DNA of 64,000 bases from Apoda limacodes (lineage: Eukaryota; Arthropoda; Insecta; Lepidoptera; Limacodidae). Position 1 is the first letter of the stretch. The number at the start of each line of letters is the position of its first letter. The notes below the pieces were generated by a model that saw nothing but the letters and a program-made list of their open reading frames with translations, ran no database searches and was not told the origin of the DNA. The position numbers were made by a program, and so were the translations under genes. Positions 54,701 to 64,000 of the stretch are shown in pieces. Location of the stretch: positions 12,765,019 through 12,829,018 of the forward strand of contig OX291546.1 in assembly GCA_946406115.1 (NCBI GenBank), given 5' to 3'.

Positions 54701-57700
54701 AAAGGTATGTATCTATCTAGTAAAGTAATGCTGAAATAAAAATGGTAGTCAACTATGACTTTGAATAAACATATCCAGATTTGGAAAATATAACAAAAAT
54801 TGAACCCTACCTTTTACTTATAAAAATTCAAGCCTTTTTTTATCTCTCTTATATCCTAGTTTACAGAAACTTAAATCCGACTTATTGGAATTTGTCTTTG
54901 CGGCATCACACTATTGTAAGATCTTCATCTCTAGCAGCGAGTTTTTAAAAAGTGTCTCAGAGTGCAGAAGTGTGCTCTAGATTATTGAGCAATGTAGACA
55001 ATGCTGCAAGATGATACGATTCGCGGCGCCTCGTAGCGGGCTTCATACAAACGGATTTCTCATTTGTTTTTGACATTTACTGATCAATCACTGTACACTT
55101 TTTAGTCATAATCCCAATCCGAATACCTATGTCTGTGGTTTTCCAAAATCTTGTAAAATGTTTTTATTAACAAGAAATCTTCGTGGCAACCATTTGTATG
55201 AAAAACTAGGATCCTATATAACTTTTGAACTATAAAATTTTATAGAAAACTAGCACACTGCAAACCTAGATATTTATTACTAGAACTTGTCTTCAAAATT
55301 TCTTGGTCTTTCATTAGCAAGTGTCAAGAATAAGTGAGAAATTCGTTTGTATGAAGCACGCTGAGAGACGCTCAGAATCGTATTCTCTTAAGACAATTTC
55401 CGAAGTTTTTCGATTCAAAATGATCTATATGCCCCATTATAATTGAGACGTTTCATTCATTATACATATTTACTTATTAATATCATATGCCTACTTAGCT
55501 TCAGCCTTTACTCCACAGAAACTATGAATTTTACTCAAAAGCCACTTTAAATATGTCGATATTTTGGTTAGTCTGATTAATTCTTGATTATTCCAGATTC
55601 ATAATGGTTCATAATGTACTCACCGATGATAACAGGCATGTTTCTATTGTCAGGTGGTAACAGTCCAGCGAAAGCGTCGCCCAATCCGGAAGCGTGCTGC
55701 AGATTGTCCAGTACCACCACAGAGGGCAGTGCTGCCTCCTCGCCAGCCGCCGCCGCTCCGCATTGCTCAGCGATGTTTCCCAGGTAGGCACGTAGCTCAT
55801 TGCATGACTTCCGGTCCACACTGAATACATAATTAAATTTAATAACAGTGATGTACAACATTATAAATTTGTATGATCTTTATCATTTTGAAATTCTGTC
55901 TTGTTCTCATATTATTTGGTCCCCTGGTCTTCCACTTAAATTCTATAACTATGCCGCTGGAGATTCATAACTTATGTTACATTATATTAAGTTACCTTAG
56001 TACAGATACAATGTAAAACGCAAACTGTATAGGATTTTTTTTATTAATTTTGCTAGTCAAGTGAATACGATTCGCAGCGCCTCGCAGCGTGCTTCATACA
56101 AAAGAATTTTCTACTTATTATTACCAATCAAACATTGCGAAATTTTGAAGACATGTTCTAGGAATAAATATCTAGGTCTGACGTGTACCAGTTTTCTATT
56201 AAATTTTATACGTTAATAGTAATAGAGGATTCTAGTTTTTCATACAAATGGTCTTAATACAGTTTTTGAGTAAGTAGAAACATAAGGCAGGATTTTGGAA
56301 AACCATAGACATAGATATTCCTTTGGCTTAAGATTATGTCTACAAAATTTGACAGTGATGCGAAAGTAAGTTTGTTTGCTTTTTTGTCCTTGCGTCACTC
56401 CGCAACAAAGTTTCTTGGCCTAGTAGAAGAGACGGAGAATAATAAACACATTTTGGTTATTTTTATTTCGGAAAATTAAAAAGTTCCCACATTCCACACG
56501 AACGAACTATACTACAGTTATAGCTATTTTCTTTTCTATAATCAAGATGTTTCCGTAGCAATCCCACGTTGATAACCGAATTTAGAGTGGGTGGAGCCGC
56601 TAGAAAGAGCTGGTAATTCTAAAAATATTCTCACTTGAATGTAGCGACAGCTTCCGCAGGATTCCCTCGCCTTTGTGTCCTTTGAACATAGAATTCCGCT
56701 AGTTTCGCTGCTAAATATGATTTTCCAGTTCCGCTTGGCCCACAAAGAATGACTCTTCGGTGCTCAGATAGAAGTGAAACGTACCTGTTAAATCAACAAA
56801 AACCATAAAAGACTTTAAATAATACCTACCTAGTTAGATATACCTAGATTTTCTTTATCAAATACCCGACAAGTGCGTGTTGGGATTTTTTTAAGGATTA
56901 TTAGGCATGTAAAAGGTTTAAGAATCTATTAATTCTTAATTTTAATTGATAATTTTTTTTTCGACTTTAGCTAAGGTTTATTATTCGCTAGACGTTATTT
57001 TGGTTAAAGGTACTCAGCTGACGTTAATTGCAGCACATTAACTTGGCCGATTATAGGTCGTTAAGTAGACCAATCTAGCTCTCGCAATAATTTTAATTTT
57101 TCATAAGGTCGTTTTTGTTATTATTGTAGGTTTTTTTATAATCAGAAAAACCATAGGCCGCGGTGATCGCTTACCATCAGTGGACCCTTGGCTTTGTCGT
57201 ATAAAAAAAACAAACTGATTATTGTTTTTAATAACCTGTTTGTGGGCTGCCCTAAGTGTAACTTTGGGCCAGCAAAAAAACCTGGATTTTGTCTTGTAAG
57301 CTAAATTCAATAAAGTTACATAGACTTAAATGCTGAATTTTATACAGGTACAGACTGTCAGATGGACGGACGGACATAACGAACAGTTTGCACTTATAAA
57401 AATGAAAGCAACTTATGAACTCACCTATATACAATATTTTTTGGTATTAGACTGTCAAACGACAAACTCCCGACTCCTTGTAAGCAAATATACAATGTAT
57501 TTACAGTTCCCACTATATATCCACAGGGTAATAACTCCGGAAATCCAATCTCGGGGCCTCGCGTCGCTTCTCCCAAATGATACGAGGTTATGGAGTCTGT
57601 ATTCAAACCGAGATTTGTTCCAGGATCTATCCTTGAGAGGTAATCTTTAAAAGTTTTCCTAACTATATAATCTAAGTTCTGCCAAGTAGTCTTGCCAGAT

Positions 57701-60700
57701 ATATACGTGTACGCAATAGTGAATTCATTACAATTTATTGTCGAGTCACTATTATATACATTCTTATACGTATTGCTATGCGTAGATTTATTACTTTTAA
57801 GGCTGTTTGTATTTGATTTATTGATCGTTTGTGGGTAGTCTTGCGTTTCCGTTTCAGGGCTGTGGTTCTGTGATATACGAGGTGAATCGAAACTGGGCTG
57901 TTTTTCGAAGTGGTTGGAGTATGCACTTGTGGATTGCTTGGCGTAGAATATGCACTCGGATTCAGTTAATGTATCTTGAACTTCTTCGAAATATCTTTGG
58001 AATGTTTCTGGTTGCCCTAAATATACTGCTATGGCTATTTTCTTTCCATCGGTTGTGTCTCCTTGGCTGTCAGCTACACCTGAAAAATATTTGGTAAATG
58101 AGGAACTCGGTAGAAAGAAGGTGAAGGTAAGTAATGACGGTAAAGTCAGTTTTTGGGGGTTCTGTGCCTAATCAAAGAATGCCAACGGAACCCTCATAAT
58201 AAACCTACGCTGTCTGTCTGTCCGACCTTTTAAAAGCTCTATTTTCTAGACCGTAGTTGATACAGAGAAATTTCTAGAAAATATGTGATACTAGCTTTTG
58301 CCCGCGGCTCCACCTGCGTTAAATTGTAAGGCAACTGATTATAGTAAAAAAAGTTTAGCTTAGGTTAGCAAACTATAGCACGGATGCGAAGCACAAAGAA
58401 TTTTGTACATTGACCTTTTACTTTTTAGCCTGTGTTCAGTGGTCAAATAGTAGTAATTTCTGATGAGAGCGGTCGGTCATCGCATCTGTGCGAGCGCGAC
58501 GGCAAATAATTATGCGCGTGCAACAGAGACAAATAGTGACCGGTCATTGAACGAAATTCTTCCTGCTTCGCGTCCGTGCTATACAGATCGTCAACGTAAA
58601 ATTAGGTTATAAATTTAAATCTGCGGGAACTTTTAAATATTCCAGAATAAAAAGTAGCCTATTTCCTTGTCCGTCTCTTCAACTATCTCTGTTGCATATA
58701 TGCTCCGTTGCAACGAAAAAAAACAAACAAACTCATTTTCGCATTTTAATGTTATATGGTGGACCAAATATTAGGAAAAAAAAAACAAAAAGTGTATTAA
58801 TGTTTTTTTTCCTCTATTAAAAAAACGTTAATACATACAAGCTTTTAACTTAAAATGATAATAGGTATTCTAACAATAAATAATAAAAAAACCCGTCAAG
58901 TGCGAGTCGGGCTCTTGCACTCTGTGGTAGTATGTGAACTTTTGATGCGCGGATCCAAAAGAAATTGATATTTTTCTCCAAAAAAAGTGTTCTTTGTACA
59001 CTGGGTAAAAATGACTAGTCGCCTACATAATCGATGATATTTCATAAACTACTAAGGTAGCTTTCTGGAACAAAAAGTGTATTAAAAGAGTTTTGTTTTG
59101 ATCAAAACTAATTAAATAAATTATTAAATACGCGTTTCTAGGACCCTATTACTAAGACTTCGCCGTCTGTCACCAGGCTGTATCTCATGAACCTTGATAG
59201 TTACACAGTAAAAATTTTTACAGATGATGTATTTCTGTTACCACTATAACAATAAATAGGTACTAAAAAAACAGAATAAAATAAATATTTAAGGGGGTTC
59301 CCATACAACAAACGTGATTTTTTTGCTCGTTTTGCTCGATATTGATAACGGCAACAGGTAGACGCTTGAAATATTCACATAATATTACGTTATATATTCA
59401 CTTTAAAAGTAAATAATTAAATTTACATAAAACAAATAATTAAGGGGTCTCCCATACAACAAACATGATATTTTTGTCGTTTTTACAGATAATAGTACGG
59501 AATCTTTCGTTCGCGAGTCCGACTCGCAGTTAGCCGGTTTTTTTTAGAAATATTGTCATATATATATATATATTGACTAGTTATTTTCATTGTCAGCGTT
59601 ACCTAACACCCATACTTTTACAGAAATAAAATCTCTTTACTTATTGTTAAATATTCAATCTACAGAAACGATAAAACTTACCAATATCTGAATAGCTTTC
59701 TCCTATCGCTAACTCTCTGCTCTTTGGTGGAGGCAAAACACTATTAATATCATAATCTCCACTGAGCCTTTCCGAACCGCCAAGTCCGTTTGAAAATATA
59801 TCACTACTGCCATTCAGTGCAGCTAGTAAGGATTCATTATTGTCATTGAGTTCACACACAGCCTTGTTTCCATAAATAGGTTCTATCATACTAGATTTGG
59901 GGGAACCTTTCTTCCCAAACTCCGGCGTTGACGTCATGCAGTTGTATTCCAAGTCTAGGGGTTGCGAGTGAATATCTATGGCAACCTGAAAAAACAGGAC
60001 ACATTAAAAATTCTAATACCTATAATAATAAATAAAATATAACAAATAATAAATATGTTACACATAGCGCCGTCTGGCCCGGCAGTAAGCAAAGCTTGTG
60101 TTATGGATACCAGACAACGAATACATATACATATAGATACATATTCCACTACCAACTAGGCTGCGAGGGAATCTCGGTAGGGAAGGAACACCTATGAGAA
60201 TACTATACTTTTGAATTCAAATTCTGTAAAATGGTTTTAAGAAGATTCGATATCTATCATAATACAAGTCGTACCATCATTATACTGTGCTCTGTCAAAT
60301 TTGTACGCGTAAACGCAAACAAATATTGTCCGACATTATAACTAAACAAGACTGAAATTATAATTTTATAGTTAAGCTCAGCAGAAGTTTGCAGAATTGA
60401 GTGGAGCGCAGTTTATAATTATGTCGCTTACATAAGGTCAATGGAAAAATAACAGCACAGAATTTTATCGCTACTACAAGATACAATATTGATTGTTTAC
60501 TGTGCGAACATATGCAAGCCATTTTAACTAGTAAACACTTGTACATTTATAATTGTTAAATTTTACTAATGTTTTTAAATAAATTACTGATGGTGAAATT
60601 TCGTACCTGGTGCATAGTGGACTGGTCTGCAAGACTGAACCGTCGAGGATCTTCCACTCCAGAGCCACCGGTGCCCAGGGAACTCTGACTACCAGCCAAC

Positions 60701-61004
60701 GATCGTGACGTCACTAGCCTTTGTAATCGCTCGTTGTTTTGTTTCAGATTCAGCATCTCGTTCTGTCAGTGATAGTTTATATTTTAAAGTGGAAATACTT
60801 AGCTTACATAAATAAAGTAAGTAACATAATTATTTATCACATCTCCGAAAATCGAAACCGCTAAATTTGCGTTTTCTTTACGTTTTGAGACCTCGTTTGC
60901 CATTATTTTTAAAGTGATATATCTCTCTCTATCTATCTCTCTCTCTATCTATGTCTCTCTCACTCTCTATCTCATCTATCTCTATCTCTCTCTATCTATC
61001 TATT

Positions 61005-61035
<31 letters not shown>

Positions 61036-61073
61036 CTCCCTGTCTCTCTCTCTCTCTCTCTGTGCGTGCGTGC

Positions 61074-61113
<40 letters not shown>

Positions 61114-63942
61114 AATAATTAAGTTACCCTCATTTTAATGACGGTATCTTTTAGACTCTCGAGTTGATGTGCAGAGCTAAGCGCCTCCAGCCTAATATCA
61201 GTCAGAACCAAATCTTTTTCACGCAACTGCCTTTTTAATTCGTCTACTAATGGAGATTCTTCCGGTTTATCTGTAACAATATAATACAACAAAATGTAAC
61301 AGTTTAATGTTATGTCTACGATTTCTTTATCTATTCACAAAAGCTAACAAAGTTATCAATCTTATTCGGTTATAAAGACCAAATACCATATCTATAAATT
61401 AAATAATGCTTTTTAACACCTTTTCAATAAAGACTTTTTACGGAAATTAAAATGAATAGAATTTAAAACAAGATTACATAATAATTACCTACTTATACCT
61501 ATTAGCACAAAAGGATAAGTCAATTTATGTCCAGGCCAAATAAAATCTGAGCTTTCTCCCAATCGGGCCAATTTCACCGTGTGAAACTTGACTCGGCATC
61601 TATTGTTTACATAATCTAAAGATCGGTTATTCGTTAAGGCTAACCTTTGGTCCGTTCTTCATTAGCCGCGGGGAGCGTTTTGTCCTTCGTGTTGTCTGCG
61701 AGGGCTTCGTGCGAATGTTCGAGACTGTTCTCGTTGCTTCCTTCGCGGATCGTGTGAGGATCGTCGTAGTGGTGCGAACCTGACGAGCTGTCTTGCGAAG
61801 ACAGTTGCCCGAGGGACGAATGTTTCGCTGTCTTTGATATCTTGGCGTTTCTTGAAAACGCTTTCGTGAAGGATGAGCGCAACTGTTAGAAATAATATTT
61901 TATAAGTTTACAGATTAAATTAGTAATGTCTAGGATAAGTTTTTGATTTCCTAATAGGTACTTCCTATAAAAATTATATAGTCTTATTTCCTAATAAGAC
62001 TTTACAAGAAATATAGACCAGGGTTTATTTAATTTATATATATGAATGACCTAATATGAATAAAATATTTGGTCCAAATCTAAATAATGTTACTGATTTG
62101 ATGTCAATTTATTCCCAATTAACTAAACGTAAAAAGAATCCAAAAGTACTATAAATATGAAAGTAACTCTGTTACCTCATCACGCTGAAACCTCTGAACC
62201 GATTTAGATGAAATTTGGCATGGAGATAGTTTAAGACACGGGAAAGTACAAAGGCTACCTGAAAACGTCAACTCTTATATATAATTGAGGAGCTGCCTTA
62301 ATAAATCTACTTACTACTTAAAAACGTCAAGCTTAAGTCGTTTTTTTTTCTATAATTGTGGAGTTGCTGTTGAATAACTAACCACATCGAGTACGAAATG
62401 AAATTTTAAACAATATTTCGTAGTACTGACCTTTAAGTCATTTCGCACTGGCGTCCAGAAAGTTAAATTTTCGAAACTAATTTCAAGTACAGTAAAGACC
62501 CGTAATTCCCGTAAAACATGCCGCAAATACAAAGACACATACCGTGCATACAGAATAGTGAATACTTTGTAAGAAATATACTTCTTGTTTCTTAATTCTC
62601 GAATACGGACTAAAAACGCAAATAAGGGAACCGTGAATAAGGAGCTTTGACTGTATGTATTGAAATTTTTCATAGAGTAGGTAGAAAAATAATGTATGCC
62701 CTTTATTATATGTATTTTTCTCATTTCACTCCTACGCGTACAATATTTACTCTAATAGATTTTGTTTTTAAAGTCGTGTGTATATTTTACGTAGCCTAAG
62801 TATTAGTTTAGGTACTTACAAATTACATCTTATTTGATTCTTGTCAAAATACCAAAAAATATATTGCGCAGGAATAACATAGTTGTCAAAATTCACATAA
62901 TTTGATAAGAATCTGGTTAGTTAAACGCTGTTTAAATGTAGATGTTGATATCGATAGGCCAATTAGATATTCGTTAACTATTTAAATTTAAATTTTATAG
63001 CAACTTATCGAAAACCTGATTATTACATTTTGTAATTTCTTAAATAAGAAACTACAGTGGATTATATTAGGAGATAAGAATCCAGTTTGTTTGGTTTTTG
63101 AAGGTGTCTCGTGGCCAATACCAGACTCGTTATTCGTATTGATATAATGTAATAAAAATAATATGTGTTTCAACGCAAACATCAATAAAAATTTACATAT
63201 ATACATACATACGTAATTATGAATGACTTCATTTAAAAAAACCGTTGTGTCGCAAATTGACTGAATGACTGACCGATCAACGCATAGTCAAAACCAGAGG
63301 TGATAGAGACGTACAGTTTTCAGTGTAAGTAGCTTCCTTTGATAGAATAGGAGAGCATTAAAGAAGAATGTTTAAATATTTGTACTTAATGGGCGTAAGA
63401 TGGAAGTCAAAAAAACGACCAAAAAAATCGTTTGTTGTATGGCAGCCCCCTTAAATATTTATTTTATTCTGTTTTTTAGTATTTTTTGTTAAAGCGGCAA
63501 CAGAAATATATCATCTGTTAAAATTTCAGCTGTCTAACCATCACGGTTCTAGGATACAGCCTGGTGACAGACGGACGGACGGACGAACAGCGGAGTCTAA
63601 GTAATAGTGTCCGTCTTAGTAATAACCCTATTACCCGTTTTTTACCCTTTGGGTACGGAACCCTAAAAATAAGATGTAAAGGAACTTGTTGTCTATGACA
63701 ATAAAATTGAAGGTGACACGTACCCATCCCTTTTTCTTGTGTTTCTTGTCATGGGGTGCTGAAGACCCACTGCTTAGGCTGTTGATACTAGAAACGCTAT
63801 CAGTAGAGAGATGTCTGGTGATAGCACCATTGCTGCCTTGCACAGTGCGCTGAGGAGATCCCTGCTGTCCTGGTGTGTTGCTGCTCTCCTGTTTAACAGA
63901 AATTGATTTACCTACTACTACTTTTCCTACAACTTTTGGCTT
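51655..63942 (-). CDS. sick: Neuron navigator (NAV/UNC-53/sickie) ortholog, 13 exons, 5' incomplete
   Basis: Thirteen exons give 909 residues and a stop. Exons: 63942-63724, 61882-61645, 61270-61128, 60762-60607, 59985-59682, 58079-57425, 56784-56635, 55820-55624, 54646-54538, 53864-53672, 53190-53032, 52664-52581, 51777-51655. Every intron is GT..AG and phases match. Visible parts are: GW/LRSSFTKAFSRNAKISK; a coiled coil (about 153-218, with LTDIRLEALSSAHQLESLK); a PELLPCGYIVG region; P-loop GPSGTGKS (587-594); Walker B VVVLDN (656-661, Asn where most AAA+ proteins have Glu, as I recall for NAVs generally); HSSSDVTVGPRLFL; and the family tail MLMRLQEAANYS. Navigators are microtubule-associated proteins guiding axons and cell migration; Drosophila sickie acts in axon growth. 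N-terminal regions lie beyond the window. The identification is very secure; first-exon start is less so. Confidence 0.95.
51973..52338. mobile_element. Foldback MITE family, copy B (navigator intron)
   Basis: GAATACGATACACGGCGCCT at the left and the inverse arm GTTTGTATAAAGAACGCAGC...GCATCGTATTCTC at the right. More degraded than copies A and C. Confidence 0.75.
52581..52664 (-). CDS. sick: Navigator exon: penultimate
   Basis: 28 codons; acceptor CTTGTTACAG, donor CCATTG|GTAAAT. TLRAITVEEIGADDSNQDSN and TNSNQDPL, aligning with the LRPEDVGFD...GDPL stretch of vertebrate NAVs. Confidence 0.9.
52878..52964 (-). other. Possible alternative last exon of the navigator gene
   Basis: Inside the intron after the VWNYSIVPY exon, TTTTTTACAG precedes 28 codons, in the correct phase 0, ending in TAG: SSSRLIEESDDVYTLMTW, then FANQLHETHV. 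The C-terminus ETHV fits a class I PDZ ligand (S/T-x-V). A second good acceptor (CTCTACCACTCTACAG, exon side from 52835) lies just beyond. No polyadenylation signal was checked in detail. A 28-codon frame can arise by chance, so this is a candidate only. Confidence 0.3.
53032..53190 (-). CDS. sick: Navigator exon: VWNYSIVPY
   Basis: 53 codons; acceptor ATATTTTCAG, donor TCACAT|GTAAGC. AWFADVWNYSIVPYASEAVR, EGVALYGRRR, STYPWREPNHSH. Confidence 0.95.
53217..53285. repeat. AGGGTTCCGT-family scrap
   Basis: TTTTTAGGGTTCCATACCTC and AAAAAGGAAAAAGACAGC, one end only. Confidence 0.5.
53672..53864 (-). CDS. sick: Navigator exon: HSSSDVTVGPRLFL
   Basis: 193 bases; acceptor TGCTTTCAG, donor AGTCAG|GTAACT. 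YLRRKLFSLELRL, then WLPGVWSTLNAFLEAHSSSD and VGPRLFLACPMD, a signature stretch of the family. Confidence 0.95.
54040..54130 (-). repeat. SINE tail fragment
   Basis: CACACAGCGCCTTCTGGGCC and CAAAGCAAGGTTTGTT are a worn version of the SINE tail seen complete at 54190. Confidence 0.6.
54190..54425 (-). mobile_element. tRNA-derived SINE
   Basis: On the minus strand: GCAGCCTAGTTGGTAGTGTG (pol III A box) and GTGTGGGTTTGATTCCCGCA (B box), spaced as in a tRNA. A body with TATGT repeats follows, then the tail CCCATAACACAAGCTTTGC and CAGATGGCGCTGTGTGTAAT. The tRNA-like head does not fold as a usable tRNA with a CCA-ready acceptor. It is therefore a retroposon, in the navigator intron between the LQLHHNFRW and HSSSDVTVG exons. 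Confidence 0.88.
54538..54646 (-). CDS. sick: Navigator exon: LQLHHNFRW region
   Basis: 109 bases; acceptor GTCTACAG, donor GCCAG|GTGCGT. TMSQATCNTTNLQLHHNFRW, LLTANHMEPVKGFLA, the post-Walker B core of the ATPase domain. Confidence 0.95.
55010..55390. mobile_element. Foldback MITE family, copy C (navigator intron)
   Basis: GATACGATTCGCGGCGCCTC, GGGCTTCATACAAACGGATT at the left; CGTTTGTATGAAGCACGCTG and AGAATCGTATTCTC at the right. The most complete intronic copy; the outer ends extend to an AAGAGAATACGATTC-like terminus. Confidence 0.85.
55624..55820 (-). CDS. sick: Navigator exon: Walker B
   Basis: 197 bases; acceptor TATTCAG, donor ATCATCG|GTGAGT. VDRKSCNELRAYLGNIAEQC, an Ala-rich insert, then SVVVLDNLQHASGLGDAF. 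Confidence 0.95.
56061..56366. mobile_element. Foldback MITE family, copy D, right end missing
   Basis: GTGAATACGATTCGCAGCGC, GCGTGCTTCATACAAAAGAA, GTTCTAGGAATAAATATCTA and GGCTTAAGATTATGTCTACA in family order. It ends before the right arm. Confidence 0.8.
56550..56615 (-). repeat. 'gcccgcggctccgcccgc' family scrap
   Basis: CGTTGATAACCGAATTTAGA and GTGGGTGGAGCCGCTAGAAA. Confidence 0.55.
56635..56784 (-). CDS. sick: Navigator exon: P-loop
   Basis: 150 bases; acceptor GATTTAACAG, donor TTCAA|GTGAGA. Encodes YVSLLSEHRRVILCGPSGTG followed by KS, the Walker A nucleotide-binding loop. Confidence 0.95.
56785..57424. other. Navigator intron with repeat scraps
   Basis: Contains CCGCGGTGATCGCTTACCAT at 57159 (3' UTR of the 15221 LINE family, + orientation) and GATGGACGGACGGACATAAC at 57362 (AGGGTTCCGT family). 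Otherwise unique-looking AT-rich sequence. Confidence 0.5.
57425..58079 (-). CDS. sick: Navigator exon: large pre-ATPase exon
   Basis: 655 bases fully open in the predicted phase; acceptor ATTTTTCAG, donor TATAG|GTGAGT. A divergent insect-type middle (Asn/Ser-rich) leads into SGKTTWQNLDYIVRKTFKDY, GLNTDSITSYHLGEA, PELLPCGYIVG and SFDSLIPKNIVY. All but the middle is family-conserved. Confidence 0.92.
58140..58735 (+). repeat. Composite of dispersed repeats in a navigator intron
   Basis: 58140-58260 is an AGGGTTCCGT-family scrap. 58290-58373 opens CTAGCTTTTGCCCGCGGCTC and resumes after a nested insertion (58374-58583) as ATTCCAGAATAAAAAGTAGC, CTGTTGCATATATGCTCCG, ending ACTCATTTTCGCATTTTAAT. 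Confidence 0.7.
58374..58583. mobile_element. Nested 210-base MITE
   Basis: TATAGCACGGATGCGAAGCA...AAGAATTTTGT at the left. The inverse, ACGAAATTCTT...TGCTTCGCGTCCGTGCTATA, is at the right. The terminal repeats are about 33 bases with few mismatches, and inner arms (GTTCAGTGGTCA and TGACCGGTCATTGAAC) also pair. TA at each end may be the target duplication. Confidence 0.85.
58885..59550 (-). repeat. AGGGTTCCGT-family copies, rearranged
   Basis: CCCGTCAAGTGCGAGTCGGG at the left. An inverted body with CCTATTACTAAGACTTCGCC, CACCAGGCTGTATCTCATGA, TATTTAAGGGGGTTCCCATA and GGGGTCTCCCATACAACAAA lies in the middle. The far end TTCGCGAGTCCGACTCGCAG is at the right. Probably two insertions or a duplication. 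Fills most of a navigator intron, with a TA run near 59563. Confidence 0.75.
59682..59985 (-). CDS. sick: Navigator exon: linker
   Basis: 101 codons plus one base; acceptor TTTTTTCAG, donor GATATTG|GTAAGT. VAIDIHSQPLDLEYN, then a less conserved Ser/Asn-rich linker ending IGESYSDI. Confidence 0.9.
60058..60178 (-). mobile_element. tRNA-derived SINE, internally deleted
   Basis: ACATAGCGCCGTCTGGCCCG, AGCAAAGCTTGTGTTATGGA (tail) and CACTACCAACTAGGCTGCGA (A-box end). The B box and most of the body are missing. Confidence 0.8.
60607..60762 (-). CDS. sick: Navigator exon: end of coiled coil and RRFSLADQST
   Basis: 52 codons exactly; acceptor CACTGACAG, donor CACCAG|GTACGA. NEMLNLKQNNERLQRLV continues the coiled coil, then a Ser/Gly linker and RRFSLADQSTMHQ. 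Confidence 0.93.
60920..61109. repeat. Compound (CTAT/CT)n-(GT)n microsatellite
   Basis: CT and CTAT repeats, then GTGC and GT repeats. On the sense strand of the navigator gene it reads (CA)n-(GA)n, beginning about 18 bases after a splice donor. Confidence 0.95.
61128..61270 (-). CDS. sick: Navigator exon: coiled coil
   Basis: Two bases plus 47 codons; acceptor ATTGTTACAG, donor ATGAGG|GTAACT. It encodes the heptad-rich DELKRQLREKDLVLTDIRLE stretch. A (CA)n tract starts about 18 bases inside the following intron. Confidence 0.93.
61645..61882 (-). CDS. sick: Navigator exon: SKTAKHSS region
   Basis: 79 codons plus one base; acceptor TTTCTAACAG, donor AAAG|GTTAGC. It starts LRSSFTKAFSRNAKISKTAK, a highly conserved NAV segment joined to the preceding GW. 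Confidence 0.93.
61883..63723. other. Navigator intron with dispersed repeats
   Basis: 62150-62340 is a retroposon end (CCGATTTAGATGAAATTTGG, CATGGAGATAGTTTAAGACA). 63245-63330 holds a GACTGAATGACTGACCGATC scrap. 63405-63670 is an AGGGTTCCGT copy (listed). The remainder is AT-rich with no feature. Confidence 0.6.
63405..63670 (+). repeat. AGGGTTCCGT-family dispersed repeat
   Basis: TTTGTTGTATGGCAGCCCCC, TTAAATATTTATTTTATTCT, ACAGCCTGGTGACAGACGGA, and the end CCCTTTGGGTACGGAACCCT. Among the best-kept copies in the window; lies just downstream of the first visible navigator exon. Confidence 0.85.
63724..63942 (-). CDS. sick: Navigator exon (first visible)
   Basis: 73 codons, Ser/Lys-rich, ending HDKKHKKKGW before donor GTACGT. 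The acceptor is AATAAAG|AAG after a T-run; AAGAAG|CCA, three bases on, is also possible. Both keep the frame. Confidence 0.85.
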
Positions 63943-64000
63943 CTTTATTAAAAAAAAACTTAAAGGTAATTTATGGGTAATGAGTATATATGTCACGGTA

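Noticed and set aside
62350..62724. 124-codon minus frame in a navigator intron
   Set aside because: Lies in intronic AT-rich sequence, no family resemblance, and the navigator splice pattern passes over it.

Overview
This window looks like nuclear DNA of a moth or butterfly (Lepidoptera). It is AT-rich, with intron-split genes carrying GT..AG splice sites. It is crowded with repeat types I associate with Lepidoptera: tRNA-derived SINEs whose tails carry CCCATAACACAAGCTTTGC-type sequence, elements bounded by AGGGTTCCGTACC / GGTACGGAACCCT, 'gcccgcggctccgcccgc' elements, RTE, CR1/Jockey-like LINEs, and a mariner relic. There are no bacterial operons, rRNA genes or CRISPR arrays. The organism call is an inference from these families; the species is not determined.

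Two genes are clear and lie tail to tail in the right third. On the + strand, one uninterrupted 485-codon frame (44474-45931) encodes a FOP/CEP43 (FGFR1OP) family centrosomal protein: N-terminal FOP/LisH domain, long Ser/Asn/Asp-rich middle, short SLSDVADL motif near the C-terminus. On the - strand, 13 exons (63942 down to 51655) encode the last 909 residues of a neuron navigator (NAV / UNC-53 / Drosophila sickie) protein. All internal junctions are GT..AG and phase-compatible, and the exons cover linker, coiled coil, P-loop ATPase domain and the conserved MLMRLQEAANYS tail. The 5' part of this gene lies beyond base 64000. Its introns hold foldback MITEs, SINEs, microsatellites and other dispersed repeats.

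The left two thirds (1 to about 44 kb) is mostly repeat-derived. It contains: an old direct duplication (roughly 0.4-5.3 kb against 10.4-14.1 kb); a long but broken LINE at 15.2-18.7 kb (-); shorter LINE pieces at 7.6, 12.7, 19.9, 20.3, 26.7-27.7, 36.9-38.2, 39.0 and 41.8-44.0 kb; RTE scraps at 33.0 and 48.7 kb; a mariner relic at 39.65 kb; and MITEs at 20.7 and 22.3 kb. A possible terminal coding exon of an unrecognised gene lies at 21733-21963 (+).

The points most worth checking are: the orphan exon at 21.7 kb; conserved ATG-to-splice-donor blocks in the 0.4-14 kb duplication; a possible alternative navigator C-terminus ending ETHV (52878-52964); and a coding-like GC-rich island at 50.73-50.90 kb. 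No new multi-gene system is evident. Exon boundaries were worked out by hand; repeat boundaries are approximate.
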